64,000 bases of DNA from Bacteroidota bacterium. GTDB lineage: Bacteria; Bacteroidota; Bacteroidia; Chitinophagales; Chitinophagaceae. Shown here in pieces: positions 43,861 through 54,773 of the stretch. Both the position numbers and the translations under genes were made by a program. The DNA lies in contig JAEWHC010000005.1 in NCBI GenBank assembly GCA_023387985.1, forward strand, positions 310,001 to 374,000, in the 5' to 3' direction. Each line of letters begins with the position of its first letter. Position 1 is the stretch's first letter. A model generated the notes under the pieces. It did no database searches, had not been told where the DNA came from, and saw only the letters and a program-made list of their open reading frames with translations.

Positions 43861-46161
43861 TCAGAACGGATATCCGATACCCACGTTTAAGATGAGGTTT
43901 TCTTTTCGCCACTGCCGGTCAAAGAAATTGGTTTCACCCAAAATCCATTGTTCTCTGCCCCGGAGCCAGGGCTTTTTCCAGGGCCATGCGAGGTCGGCTC
44001 TGATTACAAAAATGTTGGCATCCACCCGCAAACCGAATCCACCGCCAATTGCCAGATCATTAAAAAACTCTTTGCGGTTGAAGCCACTTCCGAGCCTGAG
44101 GGTATCCTCATTGTGCAACCAGATATTTCCTGCATCTGCAAACAACGCGCCATGAAGGAATTTCCAAATCCTGAAACGGGTTTCGAGGCTAAAGAGTGCC
44201 TTCATGTCTCCACCCTGGTCGGCAAACAACTGCACACTGTCCATATTGGCAAAATATCGTCCGGGGCCAAGGGATCTTGCCCGGAATGCACGCACATCAC
44301 TGCTTCCCCCGCCAAAAAATTGCTTTACAAAAGGCAGCATGCGATAGGCTCCATAAGCATTGCTATAGCCCAGGTTTACGCGCCCGGCAAGAGTGAGGCC
44401 CGGGGTCAGTTTAAAATAATCCCGGAAATCCGCTTCCAGGCGTACATATTGGTTGAGTGGTGAACCGAAGAGGGTTTTTACACCATTGGCGTCTTTTGTG
44501 GCAAATAATGAAGCCAGGTTTCCCGCAGTTTCAATATTGCCATTAAAAAATAGCTGATTCCTTTTACGGGTGAGGATCTGGTTGTTGAAGTTGAAATTGT
44601 AATTCTGGCCAATGATGAATTGCTTTTCAAATGTATTGCGCAGGCTTGGCAATTTGACCAGCATGTTATTGAAGCTGTCTGTGACGTTTAACGGTTGAAT
44701 ATAATTTACAAATAACGGGTTGAAGATGTGTTCCTTGGTTTGCGTTTCTTTCCAATTGTATCCATATTCGAATTTTGCGGAATTGAGGGTATAATACAAA
44801 GCCCGGTGCAACATCTCATAACCCAGGTTGATATGGGTTTTGGGTACAAAAGATGAGTGACTTTCAATGCTAAAAAACGGTACCAGGAATCGCGGGAAGG
44901 TCAGCTTGCCGTTGGCAGTAAACGAATAGGACCGCACACCACCCACCTGCCCACTTACTTGTTGCTCAAAACCGGCACCCAGCCCAAGCTGAAAAGATTC
45001 CGCGCCCTTGAACAAATTGCGGTTAAGGCGGTTAAATTTAATTTCTGATCCCACAAAATTGTTTGATTTGGTAACCCCCGTCAGGCTGGCGGTAACTGAT
45101 TTTTTCTTGAGGGAAGTAAGGATGATATCCAGGTCCATTTTGTTGCTGCGGAATGTATCAATGGGTTCAAACTCTGCTTTTACAAATTTGAATGTACCTA
45201 TGTTCACCAATCTGTTGAGCGTTAGGCTGTGATCGCGCCGGTTGTATTTTTCCCCTTTGTGAAAGCGCACCAGGTTATCCCAAAGCTTGGGATTATAAGT
45301 GTCTTTGGGATCAATGATCACAAAATCCTTCCAGTTTTTCCGGTCCGCCAGGCGAATCACCGAATCCTGTTCAAGTGTATAGTTTGGATAAATGGCGATG
45401 GTGTTGAGGTAATAAGGCTTAAGCGCCTCAACCGGCGTATTCGGTTTAACTTTCACGAACATATTCACGGTACCATTTCCCAGCGTACTGTCCACATCCA
45501 CTATAATGTATTCAGGATTGAAAAAGAAATAGCCTTCCTGTTTCAGCCCGTCATCAATACGTATCCGTTCCAGTTTGATATTGTCCAGGTCATAAGGCTT
45601 TCCTGCTTTCAGCAAAGATTCTTTTTGCATGCCTGAAATCAGCGAATCCATTTCGCTTGTGGAACTGGAAGGAAATTGCACATTATTGATGCTATACTGA
45701 ATACCGGTCTCTGCTACATATTTTGCTTTTCCCTTCTTGCCCTTAATAAGGGTATCCCCTTCTACCTGTGCATGCAGGTATCCTTTGCTCATGAGGTAGC
45801 TTTGCAACACCCGGTTATTCAGGCTGATGTCCACTTCCCGCATCAACACCGGTTCTTCTCCAAATTTATTACGCAACCAATGCCTCGTTCCTTTATTTTT
45901 CTTTGGTTCGCCCACCACATTGTAAACCCAGAGCCGCAAACGCAAGCCCAGAATTTTCGAGTTCGGCTCGGGACGGGTCCGCTCTTCCAATTGTTTTCTC
46001 AGGCTTCGTTGGTTTTTAGCATTCTTGCTTTCCGGGTTCACCTTCACATCCGCCCCGGTATAAAGCACTTCGCCAGGCTGCAGGTATTTTGTATTGCTGC
46101 AGGAAGCCAGGAAGAAAACCAATGCACCCAGCACCAGAATATGTTGAATTTGTTTAATCAT
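43861..46161 (-). CDS. tamL: TamL: lipoprotein-type BamA/TamA outer membrane protein
   Basis: 766 residues. A lipobox LASC (Cys21) follows a Sec signal; this is the lipidated TamA form known from Bacteroidota. POTRA domains occupy about 30-370, and a 16-strand beta-barrel follows with the family motif in VKQFFGGGSSDVRAFRARSLGPG and a C-terminal strand ending VGIGYPF. It works with TamB in inserting outer membrane proteins or in lipid transport. It overlaps tamB by 8 bases, so the two are translationally coupled. Confidence 0.9.
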   Translation of the reverse strand: MIKQIQHILVLGALVFFLASCSNTKYLQPGEVLYTGADVKVNPESKNAKNQRSLRKQLEERTRPEPNSKILGLRLRLWVYNVVGEPKKNKGTRHWLRNKFGEEPVLMREVDISLNNRVLQSYLMSKGYLHAQVEGDTLIKGKKGKAKYVAETGIQYSINNVQFPSSSTSEMDSLISGMQKESLLKAGKPYDLDNIKLERIRIDDGLKQEGYFFFNPEYIIVDVDSTLGNGTVNMFVKVKPNTPVEALKPYYLNTIAIYPNYTLEQDSVIRLADRKNWKDFVIIDPKDTYNPKLWDNLVRFHKGEKYNRRDHSLTLNRLVNIGTFKFVKAEFEPIDTFRSNKMDLDIILTSLKKKSVTASLTGVTKSNNFVGSEIKFNRLNRNLFKGAESFQLGLGAGFEQQVSGQVGGVRSYSFTANGKLTFPRFLVPFFSIESHSSFVPKTHINLGYEMLHRALYYTLNSAKFEYGYNWKETQTKEHIFNPLFVNYIQPLNVTDSFNNMLVKLPSLRNTFEKQFIIGQNYNFNFNNQILTRKRNQLFFNGNIETAGNLASLFATKDANGVKTLFGSPLNQYVRLEADFRDYFKLTPGLTLAGRVNLGYSNAYGAYRMLPFVKQFFGGGSSDVRAFRARSLGPGRYFANMDSVQLFADQGGDMKALFSLETRFRIWKFLHGALFADAGNIWLHNEDTLRLGSGFNRKEFFNDLAIGGGFGLRVDANIFVIRADLAWPWKKPWLRGREQWILGETNFFDRQWRKENLILNVGIGYPF

Positions 46162-49100
46162 TTTCGGCCCTCCTTTCCGCCCTTAACCTGCGTCTTTCTT
46201 CCCGGGGCAGTGGTTTGAAGCTGTCAAAAAATTCACTGAAGCGATCGTAATCCACCACAATTGCAAACGTTAAGCCGGTTTCAATTACTTCACCTTCAAT
46301 GATGCCATCCGTTTGATTGCGGCGATAGGCCCTCAGGCGGTATCTGCCATCACGGCTCAGCAGGTATTCCACACTAACGTTTCCAGCTATTTCGCTCGAT
46401 TTTCTGTTTTGTGGCCGGGGTCCTTCCACGGCAAAGTTGCTGCCTACCGTTACCCTCAGCCGGTCGTTGAGCAATGATTTGGATAACCCCACTTCAAGAT
46501 CTGTACGGCTTTGCAACTGGCCTGTTGAATAATCGTCAATGCTCTGCAGGTTGAAGTCAATATCAATTCCACGTATGAGATCTGATGCCAGGTTATTCAA
46601 TTGCTGGGTAAGCAAACGGCTTACACTTTGTCTTGCAATTGAAGAAACCGGAGTAGCCCCCGCAAGACTCTGAAAAGGGTTGTCGCTAATAAAACGGCCG
46701 AGGGCAAGCAATGCGAAAACCTGCTTGTTGAGGTCATTTTCATTGTTATTTATTTGCCGTATTTTGGTATATACCACCCCATTAAACGCGTTTCTTTCAT
46801 TCTCCGGCATATCGAGCCGGAAGCTGATCTCCGGTTTCAGCAACTGTCCGTCCATTTCCAGGTAAACCAAAAAGGGCAATCGCTGTTTGTAGGTATTTCT
46901 CACCGATTGGTCAAATTGCTGAATCTGATCCGCTATAAGATCCATTGGGGATGCATTGGCCCGGTAGATGGCTGTAATATCTACATTCGCCTCGGTAGGT
47001 TCGCCTACCCATTGAATGGAAGATCCCTGCTGAATTTCAAACTCCCGGCGCTGAATGCCACCAATGGAGAGATTATAGCTGCCTTCGCTCAGTTCATATC
47101 TTCCCGTAAGGGAAATCTTACCGCTCTGATCCATCTGAAAACTCAATTGAGCTTCACCCTTAGCATCAAGCTGGTCGCCGTTCTGACGGTCGACGATGAT
47201 CGAGAGTTCGGCATCCTTGTCAATTTCAATGTTGCCGGAAATATCCATCCCTTGCAATTGGGTTCGGATGAGCGTGTCCGCTTCCAGGGCTTTACGTTGG
47301 TTAAATGGTGGCGCATCCATATCAATGAATCGCACAATTCCTTCGTGTTCCACAACCACAGGATCATCTTCCGGCAATGCAAAACTGAATTTGGTGCCAT
47401 CTTCAATCATGGCGTCGAATTCAATACGCGGCATGTTGAAATCCCCTCCTATCCTGGCACTGCTTGTCACAAAAGCGGTACCATAAAATAGCTCATTATT
47501 TGCCTCGGTACTGTTCATCAACAGGTAATTTTCGGTTTCTGCCGTGAGGTCAAAAGCAAAATCCCGGTAATTTGAGGTGTGGATCATGCCATCAATTATG
47601 GCCGGTTGCCCAAGTGAATCTAAAATGGTGAAACGGTCAAAGGCAATACCCCGGTCGCTGAAATTCACGCGTTCATTGTGGATGATCATCCTGTTGTTGA
47701 GCATACCCAAAATAAAGCTCGTGCTATCGAATTGAAGATGTCCGATCACATTGGGTCGCATTAGCTCGCCTTTCAGGGACAATTCGCCTGTAATGTCTCC
47801 TTTGCCGTTAAGAATCTGACCCTGACTTAGACTTTCCAATTGAGAAAGATCCAGTTTGTTGAGTTCCACCTTCACATCCATTGCGCTTTGAGGTTCAGTT
47901 ATATATTGTCCTTTTGCCACAATTTCATGCCGCCCGGTCAGGCTTGCATCAATATTGTAGGCATTGGTGGAATAATTATCCACCTGGATGGCAAGGTTTC
48001 CCAACGAATCGGTACGGTAGCTCAAATTCTGAACGGTGAGATCACCTTCAAACTTCAGCGATTTTCCTTCCATGAAATCTTTCACCAATAGATTGCCGTT
48101 AATGGTGCCGGATGCCAGTGTGGTATCCGTGCCCGTAATTTTAGTAAGGGTTTCCACCTCAAAATTATTGAGCTTTACTTCCACAGGCCCGTTGGGTATG
48201 TCCGTAGTGCTGTTCACGGTTAAGGATTGTTCGCCGTTGCTCAGCGAAAAATCATTGATGACGACACCTTTCCGGCCAAACTGCATGAAACTGCTGGGAT
48301 TTACTACCCACACATCGTAATTGAGGATCATACGGTCCGGATCGGTTTCAAATAAATAGGTTCCTGCGTCTTCCCGAATCAGGCCACCAACAAAATACCG
48401 GTTCTTATCCTCACGGTCTTTGGTCACCAGGTTTGCGTCGAGCACATCGTCTGCCATGTTGCCGTACAATGCGGTATGGTGCAGGTTAAACGACGGGCTT
48501 ATCAAGCGATTGAGGCCTGCCGTATAATCAAGCCGGTCGCCTTTATTCTCTATATGCACATTGATGCTGTCCCCCACGTAATCACCATATTCAAGATCAG
48601 GCACTTGTGCAATTACCCGCATCGAATCAGCTCGCGTATCGAGTCTTGCGAAAACACTTGCCGGTGCTAGCCTCGTGATTTCAGGCACAAAACTTTGCAC
48701 GATATCATCATTCTTTACCTCCAGGCGTATGGTTACATCCTGGTCGGGAACTGGCTTTGAATCGGCGATCTGAAAATGTTCATTCACTTCATTTATGAAA
48801 GCTTGTGCCAGGTTGTCAAGCTGGTACTCCCCGTCCATATCCAGATCAAACGCTTTTGACAATGCTTTCAGCGAATTGCGGCCTTGCAGGTAACGCGCCT
48901 CGAGTCTCAGCGAATCCAGGTTGATTACCCTGCCATTGGTGGCAATTTGCAGGCTTGTGAGCAAGGCATCGCCATGGAGGGTTTTTAGATCGATGCTCGA
49001 AAAGTTGAGATCGGCAAGGCCGCTGATTTTTAATTCCTGATCGACAAACCCGAGCTTTTGCAAGTCAATTTGCTTCAGGTCGAAGGTTCCGGCAAGTCCG

Positions 49101-51172
49101 GGTTGCGGATTGCGAAGATCGATTACGGTATTGAACGCGAATGCTGAATTGGGATCGGTGGATGATGCGGTGAGGTCGACAACCTGGTTTACCATCGTAC
49201 CATGGGCAAGTACATTGGTATAGGTATAATCATTGTAAACCGCTGACCGGATATCCGCGTTGAAATTGACCCTCGCTGTGTTCATATCGATGCCGGTGCC
49301 ATCCGCTTTTATTCGTCCGGTTATTCTTCCCACATCATCTCTTTTGAGCAATTTCCCAAGATGAAAGTTCTGCAATGCCACATCGGCATTGTATTTCTCC
49401 GCACCCTTTCTGCGGGCATCATACACGGCGTTTATATTCGCTCCGCCAAAGCTGGAATTGGTGCGCAGGTTTGCCTGGATATTATTCAGGCTTCCCTTCA
49501 GCGTTCCCCGCATATCAATAAATCCCGGAAGGTTAATGGCATCAGGCAAAGATTCACGGGGGATAAAAGCAAGCAGGTCGTTTCGTGTCGTGTAAATGCG
49601 ATGCACATTCAGGTCGAATCGGGCTTTATCCATATCCGGCAACCCGGTTATCTCCCCGGAGATATGAGCTAGTGTATTCCGGAAACCGCTGAGTTGGAGG
49701 TTGGGAATGTGCAGGTTGCCCAACTTGCCGGTAAGGGTGGTATTCACAGAGAAACGCTCATTACGGTATTCAGCGGGAACATCCATAAAATAGGCCAGGT
49801 CCCGCAGGGAAATCTGCGATTGCTGAAGGTTCAGAAATACATCGGCATGCTGCGGGTTTTTTGCCAGAGCCTCCTGGCTTGCATATTCCATTCGTGTGGT
49901 GTTCCTGATCCGGGTTTGCGGGGTTTCAATAAAGATGTTATCGAGCGTAAGTTCACGGCTGCCGTAATGGGCTTTCCCCGAAAAATTACTGAGCACAAAA
50001 CCACTCGTATCAATCAGCCGAAGTTTTTCCAATTGGAGCGCTACGACCGAATCATTGAGGATGATGCCTTCAGCGTCAAAACCCAGCTCCCTAAAATTCA
50101 TGTGGTTAAAATCCACTTTGCCAGGCTGCCTGGCTTTGGAAAGATTGTCAAATTTGAACTGGTTGCTGTCAAGTGACAATTTCCGCATGGCCAGGCTGAA
50201 AGTTTTCTCAGCTACCGAATCGGCCGTTGATTGTACAGCAGCCTCATTGCTTGCCGTTGGCCGGTAAGAAATAATCATTTTAGAATTCGTGATGAGCCCT
50301 TCCTCACCCTGGTACCGCGAATTGGTTAAATCGGCAATCAGTTTCTGCAGTTTAAGATGGCCGAATTCAAAATTTGCGCGGGTATCACTTAAGGCATCGT
50401 CATAATTCAAACGCAGGTCCTGGAAACGGACATCCCCAAATTGCAGGTGAGGCAGGTTGCCGGCCTGTTTCCGCATCGAGCTGTCGATGGCCTCTTCTAC
50501 CACCTGCTTCAATACAGTAAGCGGCTTATACTGTTTATAAAAAAGACCGGAAGCGCCAATGAAGAGGCTATCAATATTGTAGGTCTGCTTTTCCAGATCG
50601 AATTCATTGATTGCGGTTTGCAGTAACCCAATCATGGCTGTGGCTTCATTGCCTATCACATCGTCTTTAAACCGCACCTGTACATCAGTAAGCTTGAGGT
50701 TATTCAACGCGAATTTGAGTGCAGATGCCTCATCCTGGCTGCCTTCTTTTTCTTCGGCAACGAAAGCCCGCACCAAAAAGGAATAATTGAATACGGTGTC
50801 CGGATCCTGGCGAAGGGCATTCGCCCGCAATTTATTGATCTCCAGGTTCTTTACTTCCACCGTGTTTTGAAATAACAGTTTGGGGATGCTGATGTCAGCG
50901 GCGAGCCGCTGGGTGTAGATCAAGGTATCTTTATTGAGGTCGAGGATAAACAAGTCTTCCAGCAGAAAATCCCTGGGATAAATCACACGTAAATGGCCAA
51001 GGCTGATTTCGGTATTTGTTTTGGCCTTGAGATATTTTACCACCTGGTTTTTAATGATCCTTTGCCCCATTGGGCTGTTGGCAAAAACCAATGTCAACAG
51101 GAGCAATACAATGATTGCTCCCAGCAGGATGCCAATGCCTTTTATTATTTTCCTTGCGCCTTTACTGGCCAT
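46154..51172 (-). CDS. tamB: Translocation/assembly module inner membrane protein TamB
   Basis: 1672 residues. One N-terminal membrane anchor (IKGIGILLGAIIVLLLLTLVFANS) and a very long beta-rich AsmA/TamB-type body that forms a periplasm-spanning hydrophobic groove. The C-terminal DUF490/TamB domain is recognisable in GRYELSEGSYNLSIGGIQRREFEIQ and DLEVGLSKSLLNDRLRVTVGSNF. It bridges the inner membrane to TamL, in transport of phospholipids or assembly of outer membrane proteins. It is the first gene of tamB-tamL-yihY. The longest gene in the window, with no internal break. Confidence 0.93.
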   Translation of the reverse strand: MASKGARKIIKGIGILLGAIIVLLLLTLVFANSPMGQRIIKNQVVKYLKAKTNTEISLGHLRVIYPRDFLLEDLFILDLNKDTLIYTQRLAADISIPKLLFQNTVEVKNLEINKLRANALRQDPDTVFNYSFLVRAFVAEEKEGSQDEASALKFALNNLKLTDVQVRFKDDVIGNEATAMIGLLQTAINEFDLEKQTYNIDSLFIGASGLFYKQYKPLTVLKQVVEEAIDSSMRKQAGNLPHLQFGDVRFQDLRLNYDDALSDTRANFEFGHLKLQKLIADLTNSRYQGEEGLITNSKMIISYRPTASNEAAVQSTADSVAEKTFSLAMRKLSLDSNQFKFDNLSKARQPGKVDFNHMNFRELGFDAEGIILNDSVVALQLEKLRLIDTSGFVLSNFSGKAHYGSRELTLDNIFIETPQTRIRNTTRMEYASQEALAKNPQHADVFLNLQQSQISLRDLAYFMDVPAEYRNERFSVNTTLTGKLGNLHIPNLQLSGFRNTLAHISGEITGLPDMDKARFDLNVHRIYTTRNDLLAFIPRESLPDAINLPGFIDMRGTLKGSLNNIQANLRTNSSFGGANINAVYDARRKGAEKYNADVALQNFHLGKLLKRDDVGRITGRIKADGTGIDMNTARVNFNADIRSAVYNDYTYTNVLAHGTMVNQVVDLTASSTDPNSAFAFNTVIDLRNPQPGLAGTFDLKQIDLQKLGFVDQELKISGLADLNFSSIDLKTLHGDALLTSLQIATNGRVINLDSLRLEARYLQGRNSLKALSKAFDLDMDGEYQLDNLAQAFINEVNEHFQIADSKPVPDQDVTIRLEVKNDDIVQSFVPEITRLAPASVFARLDTRADSMRVIAQVPDLEYGDYVGDSINVHIENKGDRLDYTAGLNRLISPSFNLHHTALYGNMADDVLDANLVTKDREDKNRYFVGGLIREDAGTYLFETDPDRMILNYDVWVVNPSSFMQFGRKGVVINDFSLSNGEQSLTVNSTTDIPNGPVEVKLNNFEVETLTKITGTDTTLASGTINGNLLVKDFMEGKSLKFEGDLTVQNLSYRTDSLGNLAIQVDNYSTNAYNIDASLTGRHEIVAKGQYITEPQSAMDVKVELNKLDLSQLESLSQGQILNGKGDITGELSLKGELMRPNVIGHLQFDSTSFILGMLNNRMIIHNERVNFSDRGIAFDRFTILDSLGQPAIIDGMIHTSNYRDFAFDLTAETENYLLMNSTEANNELFYGTAFVTSSARIGGDFNMPRIEFDAMIEDGTKFSFALPEDDPVVVEHEGIVRFIDMDAPPFNQRKALEADTLIRTQLQGMDISGNIEIDKDAELSIIVDRQNGDQLDAKGEAQLSFQMDQSGKISLTGRYELSEGSYNLSIGGIQRREFEIQQGSSIQWVGEPTEANVDITAIYRANASPMDLIADQIQQFDQSVRNTYKQRLPFLVYLEMDGQLLKPEISFRLDMPENERNAFNGVVYTKIRQINNNENDLNKQVFALLALGRFISDNPFQSLAGATPVSSIARQSVSRLLTQQLNNLASDLIRGIDIDFNLQSIDDYSTGQLQSRTDLEVGLSKSLLNDRLRVTVGSNFAVEGPRPQNRKSSEIAGNVSVEYLLSRDGRYRLRAYRRNQTDGIIEGEVIETGLTFAIVVDYDRFSEFFDSFKPLPREERRRLRAERRAEND

Positions 51173-51352
51173 CGGATTTGAAGATGATCACATGGGGCCG
51201 TTTAAATCAAAAACTATGCAACAATAAATTTAGGTAGAAAATTGCAACCAGTTTAACTTAAATGAGTTATACGGATGAAAAATATCCATCGAATTCAGGG
51301 TTTCATGCATCACCAAGCCGGTGCCGAATACTTTCCTTGCCTGTATTGCAGC

Positions 51353-51382
51353 AAAAAGCTGCCCGGTGCGGACAGCTTTTTT
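51353..51382 (-). terminator. Strong terminator after nrdJ
   Basis: AAAAAGCTGCCCG (51353-51365) and CGGACAGCTTTTT (51369-51381) form a 13-bp stem with a single mismatch and the loop GTG. The A-run gives a T-run on the minus strand for nrdJ, and the T-run on the plus strand makes it bidirectional. Confidence 0.85.
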
Positions 51383-51410
51383 ATTTTGGATTTTGGTTGC
51401 CGGATTTTTA

Positions 51411-54400
51411 TCAACTGCATCCTCCCTGGGCTCCGCAGTTATTGCACTTGTAGCAAGTTCCGCTGCGTACCATTATGGCTCCGCAAACGTGGCAGCTGGG
51501 TGCGTCGCTTTGCTGCGCACGCATTTGCTGATTAAATTGCTGCATGGCAAAATCGCTGGTGTCCGGAGACACGGTCACTTTTACAGTTTCCGTTTTCGGA
51601 GCAAATTTTTGAGTTGTTTTGCCGGCACCGGGTGTTACCACAACGCTGCTGATCTCAGGCACTTTTTTTTCTCCAAAAGTTTCGGTTGGAACTTCATCTC
51701 CGGTATTGCCAATAACGGGCTTATCCAGCACATGCACGAGATCGGTACGGTTGAGGTATTCGTAAGCGAGTGAACGGAATACAAAATCGATGAGTGAAGT
51801 TGTGGATTTAATATTGGGGTGATCAACCAAACCTGCGGGTTCAAATTTGGTGTATACAAATTTGTCCACAAATTCTTCCAGTGGTACACCGTATTGCAGG
51901 CCCACACTCACCGAAATGGCGAAGCAGTTCATCAGGCTGCGCAGAGTACTGCCTTCCTTAGCCAGGTCAATAAAGATTTCTCCAAGCGTACCATCGCTGT
52001 ATTCGCCGGTACGCAGGAAAATGGTCTGCCCGTTGATCTTGGCTTTTTGATTGAACCCGTGACGCTTGGCCGGTAGTGTCCTTCTTTCCACAATGGTGGC
52101 AAGCTGCCGCTTCAGTTGTGTATCCGGGCTTGCCTGCATGCGTTTGTTCACCTCATGCAGCAATTCATTTACCGTGAGTTCACTAAGATCAACAATATGC
52201 GGCTTACCTATTGTCACCTCTTCTTCAGCTTCGGTTTCCTCTTTTTTCTTGTCATCGGTCTTGCTGCTCAATGGCTGGCTGAGCTTGCTGCCGTCGCGGT
52301 AAAGGGCATTGGCTTTCAATCCCAGTTCCCAGCTCAGACGGTAACTTTCGGCAATTTCCTCAACCGTGGCTTCATGCGGCAGGTTGATGGTTTTGCTGAT
52401 GGCCCCGCTCAGAAAAGGCTGGCAGGCTCCCATCATTTTAATGTGGCCATGCGCATGGATGAATCGTTGTCCTTTTTCGCCATTTTTATTGGCGCAGTCA
52501 AACACGCTGTAATGCTCCTCTTTTAGATGAGGCGCACCTTCAATGGTCATGGTACCGCAAACATATTCATTGGCTTGCTGGATTTGCGCATCACTAAAGC
52601 CAAGCCCTTCAAGCATATTAAAGTTCCAGTCGTTGTACTGATCTGGTGTAAATCCTAAGCGTTCCAGGCAGGCTTCTCCCAGGCTGAACCGATTGAAGGC
52701 AAACTTGATGTGGAATGCCGAAACCATTCCGGCTTCGAGTTTCTGGATCTCCTCTCCGAGCAAACCCTTTTCACTCAGCGTTTGCGGATTGATGTGCGGT
52801 GCGCCCTGCAGGCTTGCCGAACCTTTTGCATAACTAACGATTTCATCCACCTGGCGGCTATTGTAACCCAGCTTTTTCAATGCCATAGGCACGCTCTGGT
52901 TGATGATCTTGAAATAACCGCCACCGCTGAGTTTTTTAAATTTTACCAGTGCAAAATCGGGTTCTACACCGGTGGTATCGCAATCCATTACCAGACCTAT
53001 GGTGCCGGTTGGCGCAATTACGGTAGTTTGGGCATTGCGGTAGCCGTATTTTTCACCAAGAATCACGGCATCGTCCCAGGCTTTGCATGCTGCATTCAGC
53101 AGGTAATCGGGGCAGAATTTGCTGTCGATACCCATCGGCTTAAGGCTCAACCCTTCATAGGCATCCGTTGCGTCATAAGCCGCGGCACGGTGATTACGCA
53201 TTACCCGCATCATGTGCTCAGCATTTTCTTTATAGCGTGGAAATGCGCCGAGTATGCCCGCCATTTCCGCGGAGGTTTTGTACGCCACGCCCGTCATGAT
53301 GGCGGTGATGGCTCCTGCTACTGCGCGTCCTTCATTGGAATCGTAAGGAATGCCGTTTACCATCAGCATGCTGCCAAGGTTGGCAAATCCAAGGCCCAGG
53401 GTGCGGTATTCATAGCTCAACCTGGCCACTTCTTTGCTCGGGAACTGTGCCATCAGCACACTGATCTCCAGAACAACCGTCCACAACCGGCAGATGTATT
53501 CAAAACCTTCCACATCAAAAATTCCGGATTCTTCATCGAAGAAACGGCGGAGATTGGAGCTCGCCAGGTTGCAGGCCGTATTGTCAAGGAACATATATTC
53601 CGAGCAGGGATTGGATGCATTAATCCTTCCGCCTTCGGGGCAGGTATGCCATTCATTGATGGTGGTATCATACTGGGTTCCGGGATCGGCGCAGCGCCAG
53701 GCAGCATAACATATTTTATTCCAGAGCTCCCGGGCTTTAATGGTCTTCATGGTATGCCCATCGGTACGGGCTTTCAGGTGCCAGTCCCCATCCTGATCGA
53801 GGGTTTCAAAAAAGGCATTGGGAATGCGTACCGAGTTGTTGCTGTTTTGTCCACTTACCGTACGGTAGGCTTCGCCTTCATATTCATGGCTGTAGCCTGC
53901 AGCTACCAACGCCGCCACTTTTTTCTCTTCTTCTACCTTCCAGTCGATAAATTCAACAATTTCAGGATGGTCGAGATCCAGGCAAACCATTTTGGCTGCA
54001 CGGCGGGTTGTTCCGCCGCTTTTGATGGCTCCGGCGGCCCGGTCCCCGATTTTCAGAAAACTCATCAAACCGCTACTGCTGCCGCCACCACTCAGTTTCT
54101 CTCCTTCGCCGCGAATGGAACTGAAATTGGTTCCTACGCCACTTCCGTATTTAAAGATCCGCGCTTCGCGAAGCCAGAGATCCATGATGCCGCCTTCATT
54201 TACGAGATCGTCGGTAACCCCAAGAATGAAACAGGCATGTGGCTGTGGGCGCTCATACGCTGAAGTTGATTTTTTTGTCTTGCCATCAGCCGGATCCACA
54301 AAGTAATGGCCCTGGGGTTTTCCGGTAATGCCATAGGCAGTGTGCAGACCCGTATTAAACCACTGCGGGCTGTTGGGCACACAGCTCTGATTGAGTATAC

Positions 54401-54773
54401 TGTATACCAGTTCGTCATAAAATACCTGCGCGTCTTTTTCAGAAGCGAAATAACCGTATTTCTCACCCCATTGTCTCCAGCAATCGGCCATACGGTGCGC
54501 TACCTGTTTGCTGCTGGTTTCTCTTCCTGTGCTGCCATCGGCTTTAGGCACCCCGGCCTTGCGGAAATATTTCTGGGCAAGAATATCGGTTGCAATCTGG
54601 CTCCAATGGGCAGGCACTTCCACGTTATCCATCTGAAAAATGATCTTGCCGCTGGCTTCTTTGATCATGGAGGTACGATATTCGTACTCAAACAAATCGA
54701 ATGGACTAATGTCATCCCTGGTGTAGTGCCTTTTGAAGCGGAGGCCATTATGAACCGCTGACTTATTAGACAT
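51411..54773 (-). CDS. nrdJ: Adenosylcobalamin-dependent ribonucleotide reductase (class II)
   Basis: 1120 residues from ATG 54773 (a GTG two codons upstream is also in frame). Family features: NPCSEYMFLDNTACNLASSNL with the active-site Cys and Glu, the APTGTIG stretch, and a C-terminal tail with a Cys cluster (CHVCGAIMVRSGTCYKCNNC) carrying the redox cysteines and a zinc ribbon. It reduces ribonucleotides to deoxyribonucleotides with a B12 radical, independent of oxygen. No class I or III enzyme is in the window. It stands alone, with an unusually signal-rich spacer upstream (54774-55146). A 517-residue frame on the opposite strand is a shadow. Confidence 0.95.
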   Translation of the reverse strand: MSNKSAVHNGLRFKRHYTRDDISPFDLFEYEYRTSMIKEASGKIIFQMDNVEVPAHWSQIATDILAQKYFRKAGVPKADGSTGRETSSKQVAHRMADCWRQWGEKYGYFASEKDAQVFYDELVYSILNQSCVPNSPQWFNTGLHTAYGITGKPQGHYFVDPADGKTKKSTSAYERPQPHACFILGVTDDLVNEGGIMDLWLREARIFKYGSGVGTNFSSIRGEGEKLSGGGSSSGLMSFLKIGDRAAGAIKSGGTTRRAAKMVCLDLDHPEIVEFIDWKVEEEKKVAALVAAGYSHEYEGEAYRTVSGQNSNNSVRIPNAFFETLDQDGDWHLKARTDGHTMKTIKARELWNKICYAAWRCADPGTQYDTTINEWHTCPEGGRINASNPCSEYMFLDNTACNLASSNLRRFFDEESGIFDVEGFEYICRLWTVVLEISVLMAQFPSKEVARLSYEYRTLGLGFANLGSMLMVNGIPYDSNEGRAVAGAITAIMTGVAYKTSAEMAGILGAFPRYKENAEHMMRVMRNHRAAAYDATDAYEGLSLKPMGIDSKFCPDYLLNAACKAWDDAVILGEKYGYRNAQTTVIAPTGTIGLVMDCDTTGVEPDFALVKFKKLSGGGYFKIINQSVPMALKKLGYNSRQVDEIVSYAKGSASLQGAPHINPQTLSEKGLLGEEIQKLEAGMVSAFHIKFAFNRFSLGEACLERLGFTPDQYNDWNFNMLEGLGFSDAQIQQANEYVCGTMTIEGAPHLKEEHYSVFDCANKNGEKGQRFIHAHGHIKMMGACQPFLSGAISKTINLPHEATVEEIAESYRLSWELGLKANALYRDGSKLSQPLSSKTDDKKKEETEAEEEVTIGKPHIVDLSELTVNELLHEVNKRMQASPDTQLKRQLATIVERRTLPAKRHGFNQKAKINGQTIFLRTGEYSDGTLGEIFIDLAKEGSTLRSLMNCFAISVSVGLQYGVPLEEFVDKFVYTKFEPAGLVDHPNIKSTTSLIDFVFRSLAYEYLNRTDLVHVLDKPVIGNTGDEVPTETFGEKKVPEISSVVVTPGAGKTTQKFAPKTETVKVTVSPDTSDFAMQQFNQQMRAQQSDAPSCHVCGAIMVRSGTCYKCNNCGAQGGCS

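Noticed and set aside
52710..54263. 517-residue plus-strand frame antisense to nrdJ
   Set aside because: The minus strand encodes an intact class II reductase with all motifs; the antisense frame is His- and Phe-rich with no domain pattern.
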